From Cryptomeria japonica (taxonomy: Eukaryota > Streptophyta > Pinopsida > Cupressales > Cupressaceae): a stretch of 64,000 bases of DNA. Positions 58,805 through 64,000 of the stretch are shown piece after piece; the first letter of the stretch is position 1; each line of letters opens with the position of its first letter. The DNA is taken from positions 216,884,997 to 216,948,996 of the forward strand of contig NC_081406.1 of NCBI RefSeq assembly GCF_030272615.1. The letters run 5' to 3'. The notes below the pieces were generated by a model. That model was not told the DNA's origin. It saw only the letters and a list, made by a program, of their open reading frames with translations, and did not search any database. The position numbers were made by a program, and so were the translations under genes.

Positions 58805-61800
58805 ATATTATCTCATGGAATGTTAGGGGCTTAAATGCACCTAACAAGAGACGCTTGATCAAGTCTCAGTTAGACTTGGTTAAGTGGGATCTAGGTTTTC
58901 TTCAGGAGACTAAACTTTCATTGAAGAACTTAGAATTCATATTTTCTTCTTTAAAAAAGTGGAAGTTTTAATCTTCCCCAACTACTAGGGCATCGAGAGG
59001 CCTAGCTTTGTTATGGAATGATTATGTTGTTGATGTGAAATTGGTTGCATCTGAGCCAAATTGGATGTTTTCATTAGTTTCATACAGAGTTTCAAGTTTT
59101 AAAGTATGGGTGTTTAACATTTATGCCCCTTCAGGTATCTTGGCTAAATATAATCTTTGGCAAGAACTCATTAGGGTGTCACCCCCCTTAGGAATCATTC
59201 TTTTGTCATTTTTCGGGGAGATTTTAATGCTATTTTGGATTTTAGTGAAAAATCAGGGGGGATTTGTCCAAATAAGAAGTCTATGGATGATTTTAATGCA
59301 TTCACTTTTGACATGTCTCTTTTTGATTGCAAGCCTAATAATGGGCTATTCACATGGACAAACATGAGGAAAAATTTCTCTTAGATTGTGGAAAGATTGG
59401 ATAGATTTTTACTCTCATCTAATTGGTTTGATTCAGACATTGAGTTTTTCTCTTCCATCCTTCCCCTATCTGGGTCGGATCATTTCCTAGACTCTCTTAC
59501 TATTGTAAGGGACAGACCTTCCCACAAACTCTCTTTTAAGTTTGAATCAATCTGGTTTAAGGATCCCTCTTTTCTTCCCCTCTTGCGACAATGGTGGGGA
59601 GAGGCTCCATTCTTTAGAGGTTCTAGAATGTTCCAATTGGTCAAGAAGATTAGTTTTTTTAAAAAAAATATTAGGGGATGGAACTCCCTTCATTTCAAGA
59701 ATATTTTTGAAGAAAAACAAAGGATTTTAGATATGTTAGAGGTCTTGAATAGGCATGTTTTGTGGCATGGTTTGGGTTCTAAGGTATTGGATGAAATCAG
59801 GTCTCTTAGGAGTGAATTAGAAGAAATCTTGGCTAGAGAGGAGGTTTATTGGAGACAAAAATCTTGGGAGTTATGGTTAGCTGATGGTGATAAGAATACA
59901 AAATTTTTCATGCTAGTACTAAAATGAAAAGGGTCAGGAGTAGGATCTCTTGTATTCAGGATTGTTAGGGAAATATTTTCTCTGAGGATGGGGATATCTC
60001 TAAGGAAGAGGTTAAGCTTTTTAAGAATCTTCTTTCATCTGAGAATATTGATGATTCTAACAATATCTCGTCTCTCATTCCCTCTCTTGTCTCTCCCGAG
60101 GATAATAGAATTTAAATGTCTCCTTTCTCAATAGAAGAAGTTAAGGGGGCTATTTTTGCTATGAATCCGGATAAGGCTCCCTGGCCTGATGGTTTTACTC
60201 CTTTGTTTTTCCAGAAATGTTGGGATTTTGTGGGTCAGGATGTCCTTTTGGCTTTAGAGGAAGCTAGGAGAAATAGGTCTATCCTTAAAGAAATGAATAC
60301 TACCTTAATTTTCATTTTACCTCAGAAGGAGGACCCTAAAACCTTCATAGTTTTTCATCCTATAGCTTTATGTAACACCATTTATAAGATATTTTCCAAA
60401 GTAATTGCTATGAGGTTGGCCAATCTTTTACCAAGAATAATCTCCCTTGAGCAAGGATGATTTGTTCCACAAAGGGAAACTCCTGAAGGGGCTATAGTTG
60501 CTCATGAGGTCTTACATTCAATCTCTACCCAGAAATACCCTGCCATGATCCTTAAGTTAGACATGATGAAAGCATATGATAGGGTCGACTGGAATGCATT
60601 AAAGATTGTCCTGTTAAGGTTGGGTTTCTCCCTAGCTTGGATAAAATGGATTATGGCTTGTATTTCCTTGGCAAGATTCTCAGTTCTTATTAATGGGTCC
60701 CCTTGTGGTTTCTTTCACTCTTCTAGGGGATTAAGGCAAGGGGACCCACTCTCACCTTTTTTATTTATCTTATTAGTTGAAGCTCTGAGTCAAGCAATTT
60801 GCTCAGCTCATGAGAACGGTTCATGGAAGGGTATCAAAATTCAGAATTTTGATCAAAGGATTTCCCATTGCCTTTTTGTTGATGACACCCTCTTATTTTG
60901 TTCTATAACCTTGAAGGAGGCTCGAGTTATTGATCAAGTGATCAGGAATTATGTAGCTTTTTTGGGTCAGAAGGTCAACAAGGAAAAATCTAAGATCTTT
61001 TTCTTAAACACTCACTCCCTGCTCTAGGATAAGCTTCAAAAGTTTTAGGGTTTCCAACTTGGGGATCTCCCTTGCACCTATCTAGGAGTTCCCTTTTTTG
61101 CTAATAAGGTTAAGGTAAGTTTTTGGGATAAAGTAGTTTCAGTGGTGGCTAAGAAAATCTTGGCATGGAACCACAAATGGCTCACCATGGCTATGAAAAT
61201 TGTGTTGATTAAGTTTGTATTGAATGCGATGCCAATTTACTTAATGTCAATTCTAAAAGCTCCTAAGGTTGTTATCGTCAATTTAAAGGATACTCTGAGG
61301 TCTTTTCTTTGGAATAATAATAGGGATGGGAAATCTAGGATCCCCTTGTTAGCTTAGGATAAGGTTTGTCTACCTAAAGAACTTGGGGGGGCTGGAATTT
61401 ATAGTTTGGAAAATCAAAATTTGGCCCTGGGGGCCAAGTTAGTGTGGAAATTGTATGATAATCTAGCTTCCCTGTAGGCTAGAATCATGTTTGCCAAGTA
61501 TCTTTCTAATAGAACTAGGGAGTCTATTTTTCAGGCCTTGACTCTGCCTTAGGGGTCGGCTATTTGGAATTTCATGGGAAAATGTAGAAGTGTCTTGCTG
61601 TCATATCTATCTTGGGTTGTGCATAATGGTATGAAAATTAGATTTTGGGATGATGCTTGGAATGGTTATTGTCCTATGGATTCTATTAGGGATTGGTCTC
61701 CCTTTAAATCAATACTTCTAGATAAATGGGGGGTCCATTTATCGGACTACTTTAATGTAGTTCATAATGGACATATGGTGATGGCTAAATGGAAATCAAT

Positions 61801-63058
61801 TGAGTTTATTCCTATTAGCCCTAGCCTAAAAGTAGAATTTTGTTCTATTCTTCAAGATAGAATTATCATCTTGTCTGGGAAGGATGATGAGCTAATTTGG
61901 ACTAAGAATTCATCTGGAAAATACTCAGTGAAAGATGGGTACAATTCTCTTATGTCAGCTAAGGATCTCTCTTCTTGGCCTTACAAATTATTCTGGCATC
62001 CAGCATGTCTCCCAAAGGCTAAAGCATTTGCTTGGCTTTCTATTCAAGATAGGGTTCTTACCAAGATGAGACTAGATAGGATGGGTTTATCTGATATTTT
62101 CCCTTGTGTTTTGTGTAATCAAAAATTGGAATCGTCCTCTCATCTTTTCCTTCATTGTGATTTTTCTCTAGGATGTTGGAATTGGCTTTTTGAGAAGCTA
62201 AGTCTATCTTTTGTTATTAGCAAGGACCTTCTCTCTCACTTCAGAGCTTGGCCTTTTCTGTTCTCCTCTTCCTTTTTTGCCTGCCTTTGGATCATAGCTC
62301 CATTGATTATTGTTTGGAACATATGGTTAGAGAGAAATAATAGGATTTTTAAAAAGTCATCCGCTTCGCTCTCTAATATCTTAGTCAAGATAGAGGCTTC
62401 TATCTCAGAGGTGGCCTTGTCATATATTCATAAGAATTTAGAAAATATGACATCTTTTTCCCATTGGGATGGCATGATCACAAGGACATGGAAATATCTA
62501 TCTAGCATTCCTTCTCATGGGTCAGTTGCAAAGGGTCTGGCTAATAAAAATAAGATAATTGTGGCCAACTGGGCTCCTCCTCCTCCGGGTCATTTCAAAC
62601 TCCATTTTGATGGTGCTTCTAGGAGGAATCCAGGTCTGGTTGGGGCTGGTATGGCCATTTTTTATCATAATGCAGTCCTAATAGTTTCTCAATGTCATGC
62701 CCTTGGGTCTCAATCAAACAATTTTGCTAAATGTCAAGCTTTGTCACTTGGGATTGATTTGGCTATTTCCCTTGGGATCAAACACCTTTCCATCTAGGGG
62801 GATTCAATGGTAGTTATTCAAAGTGTGTTGAACTGCAAAAGTAATTGTTGGCATTTGAAATACTTAATTGATCACATTTTGGAGAAATTATCCTTTTTTG
62901 ATACTTATGTATTATCTCATTATTTTTGAGAGTTAAACAAACTGGCAGATTTCCTGGCTAATTTGGCTATCAACTCAACTGCTATTCATAAGAATGTAGC
63001 AGTTTGCGACATTCCTCAAGACGTCCTCCTTGGGTATTTGCCTCACCCCGAAGATTAA
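58801..63058 (+). pseudogene. LINE ORF2: endonuclease, RT, zinc region, RNase H
   Basis: The ATG at 58801 opens MNIISWNVRGLNAPNKRRL, the start of an apurinic-type endonuclease. FLQETKL, GDFNAI and SDHF (about 59473) supply further active-site motifs. A frameshift near 59200 and another near 59915 move the frame. The RT (about 60116-61030) has NPDKAPWPDGFTPLFF, LDMMKAYDRVDW, RGLRQGDPLSPFLFIL and catalytic FVDD near 60875-60886. A zinc-binding region reads CVLCNQKLESSSHLFLHC (about 62105-62160). RNase H (about 62590-62985) has HFDGASRRNPGLVGAGMA, but the catalytic Glu position reads Lys in NFAKCQAL; stops occur before GDS and before ELNKLADFLAN. From about 59920 to the TAA at 63056 the frame is constant with several stops. 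The enzyme is inactive as written. Confidence 0.92.
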
Positions 63059-64000
63059 GCTATTTTTCTTGAGTTATTATCTTCATTTCTTATTGAAGTA
63101 TACATATTATCCTCTCCTCTGTTCAGTTTGTATCTGTTCTTCATGTGTTGATAGGAGGCTTTTATTTCTATTTACATATGGAGTATTTTTACACTTATGC
63201 ATTTGGGTTAGATGTTAATGTGTGTATTTCTTAAGGATTGGAGAGGTAATTTTTGGGTGGTAGTTTCTTTTTAAATCTTGAGTTATTATCTTCATTTCTT
63301 ATTGAAGTATATATAGTATCCTCTCCTCTATTCAATTTGTATCTATTCTTCATGTGTTGATAGGAGGCTTTTATTTCTATCTGCATATGGAGTATTTTTA
63401 CACTTCTGCATTTGGGTTAGATGTTAATGTGTGTATCTCTTGAGGATTGGAGAGGAAATTTCCATGTGGCAACACGTTTTAACTGCCTTTTCTTGATATG
63501 TTTACACACTTTCTGGTCGGCTTAATTATATGGGCATGAAATTAAATTACATCATCTATTTTCCTTTATTTCTTGAGATATACATGTCATCCTCCTCTTG
63601 GGTTAGATTATATTTACATCACATGTGTAAATTAGTTGGCTTATGTTGTTTGCTTACATATGGTGTGGTGGTGAAATTGATTCGAGCAGAAGGATGGGGT
63701 GTATATCCTTGGAGCTACGGGTTAAATGGTTTTAATTTTTAGATTATGAAAGCTTGCTCTAATGTTTCAAATGCTTCTCTATCTCAGGTCAAGGAGAGAT
63801 TTCCTCAAGATTTGTTTTTTGATATTGATTTAACTTGTGTCTTGTCAGTAATATCGTCATTTATAACGAGTTTAGGTTGTGGCATGTGTGGTCTGTGCAG
63901 TCATTATCTTCAGTCCTTCATTATTTTTTTGCATGCTTTCATCTCCTTAAGTCGTGCGTACGTTCCTAAGGTTTTATTCTTCATTGTATATATCATTATG
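63059..64000 (+). other. LINE 3' UTR (to window end)
   Basis: T-rich, non-coding. It contains a 209-bp direct duplication listed separately. No poly(A) run or AATAAA-type end is seen before 64000, so the element continues beyond the window or its tail has decayed. Confidence 0.6.
63068..63456 (+). repeat. 209-bp tandem duplication in the LINE 3' UTR
   Basis: Unit one starts at 63068 and unit two at 63277, both opening CTTGAGTTATTATCTTC and sharing CATGTGTTGATAGGAGGC and GCATTTGGGTTAGATG. Unit two ends around 63456. A third, strongly diverged copy may begin near 63555 (TTTATTTCTTGAGATATACA). Confidence 0.85.

Larger units (their letters stand above)
56506..64000 (+). mobile_element. L1-type LINE retrotransposon
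   Basis: A non-LTR retrotransposon with ORF1 (56506-58804), ORF2 (58801-63058) and a long 3' UTR. No poly(A) tail is reached before the window end, so the 3' boundary and any target duplication lie outside. Both frames contain stops and a few frameshifts, so the copy is dead but full-length over its coding part. The RNase H domain at the ORF2 end is typical of several plant L1 lineages. Confidence 0.9.

Overview
The window is plant nuclear DNA made almost entirely of transposable elements. Plant origin is supported by Ty1/copia and Ty3/gypsy chromovirus polyproteins, initiator-methionine-tRNA primer binding sites, an L1-type LINE whose ORF2 ends in an RNase H domain, and AT-rich nested intergenic sequence. 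The density of old, nested, stop-riddled elements suggests a large-genome seed plant. A conifer is possible, but this cannot be settled from the sequence. I see no convincing intact host gene, tRNA, rRNA or CRISPR array.

Left part (1-17731). A decayed minus-strand Ty3/gypsy remnant (Ty3-1, 1-1595) lies beside a truncated minus-strand copia element (Copia-1, about 2396-5245). LTR-X (5667-8485, target duplication ATTAT) is a minus-strand element that has lost nearly all of its 5' LTR, its primer site and any gag-pol, and keeps a roughly 590-codon reading frame of unknown function. A solo LTR (soloLTR-G, 12214-14088, duplication CAAAG) follows, then AT-rich DNA, then a degenerate tandem repeat with a unit of about 270 bp (16791-17731).

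Centre (17732-43443). This is a three-level nest. Chromovirus Ty3-A (17737-43438, duplication GTTAT/GTCAT) landed in the tandem repeat. Its 3' LTR was later split by Copia-B (24192-29836, duplication CTAAA) and by Ty3-C (31107-43262, minus strand, duplication GTGGA). Ty3-C is the freshest element: it has 3.6-kb LTRs that look nearly identical, intact catalytic motifs, and one gag-pol-chromodomain frame broken by only four stop codons.

Right part (43444-64000). After a plain AT-rich stretch comes LTR-D (46102-55608, minus strand), which has a zinc-knuckle gag remnant but no recognisable pol. SoloLTR-F (48912-50029, duplication TAGGG) sits in its interior. LTR-E (52422-55378, duplication AGGTC), a deletion derivative, sits in its 5' LTR. 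The last 7.5 kb is a plus-strand L1-type LINE with ORF1, ORF2 (endonuclease, reverse transcriptase, zinc-binding region, RNase H) and a repeated 3' UTR. It runs off the window end.

LTR-X, Copia-B, LTR-D, LTR-E, soloLTR-F and soloLTR-G share a C-rich block near the 3' end of the LTR, and the four with interiors share repeated purine tracts before the 3' LTR. They therefore look like members of one copia-like lineage that has produced several deletion derivatives. All boundaries, duplications and translations were read by eye; no alignment or database search was run.
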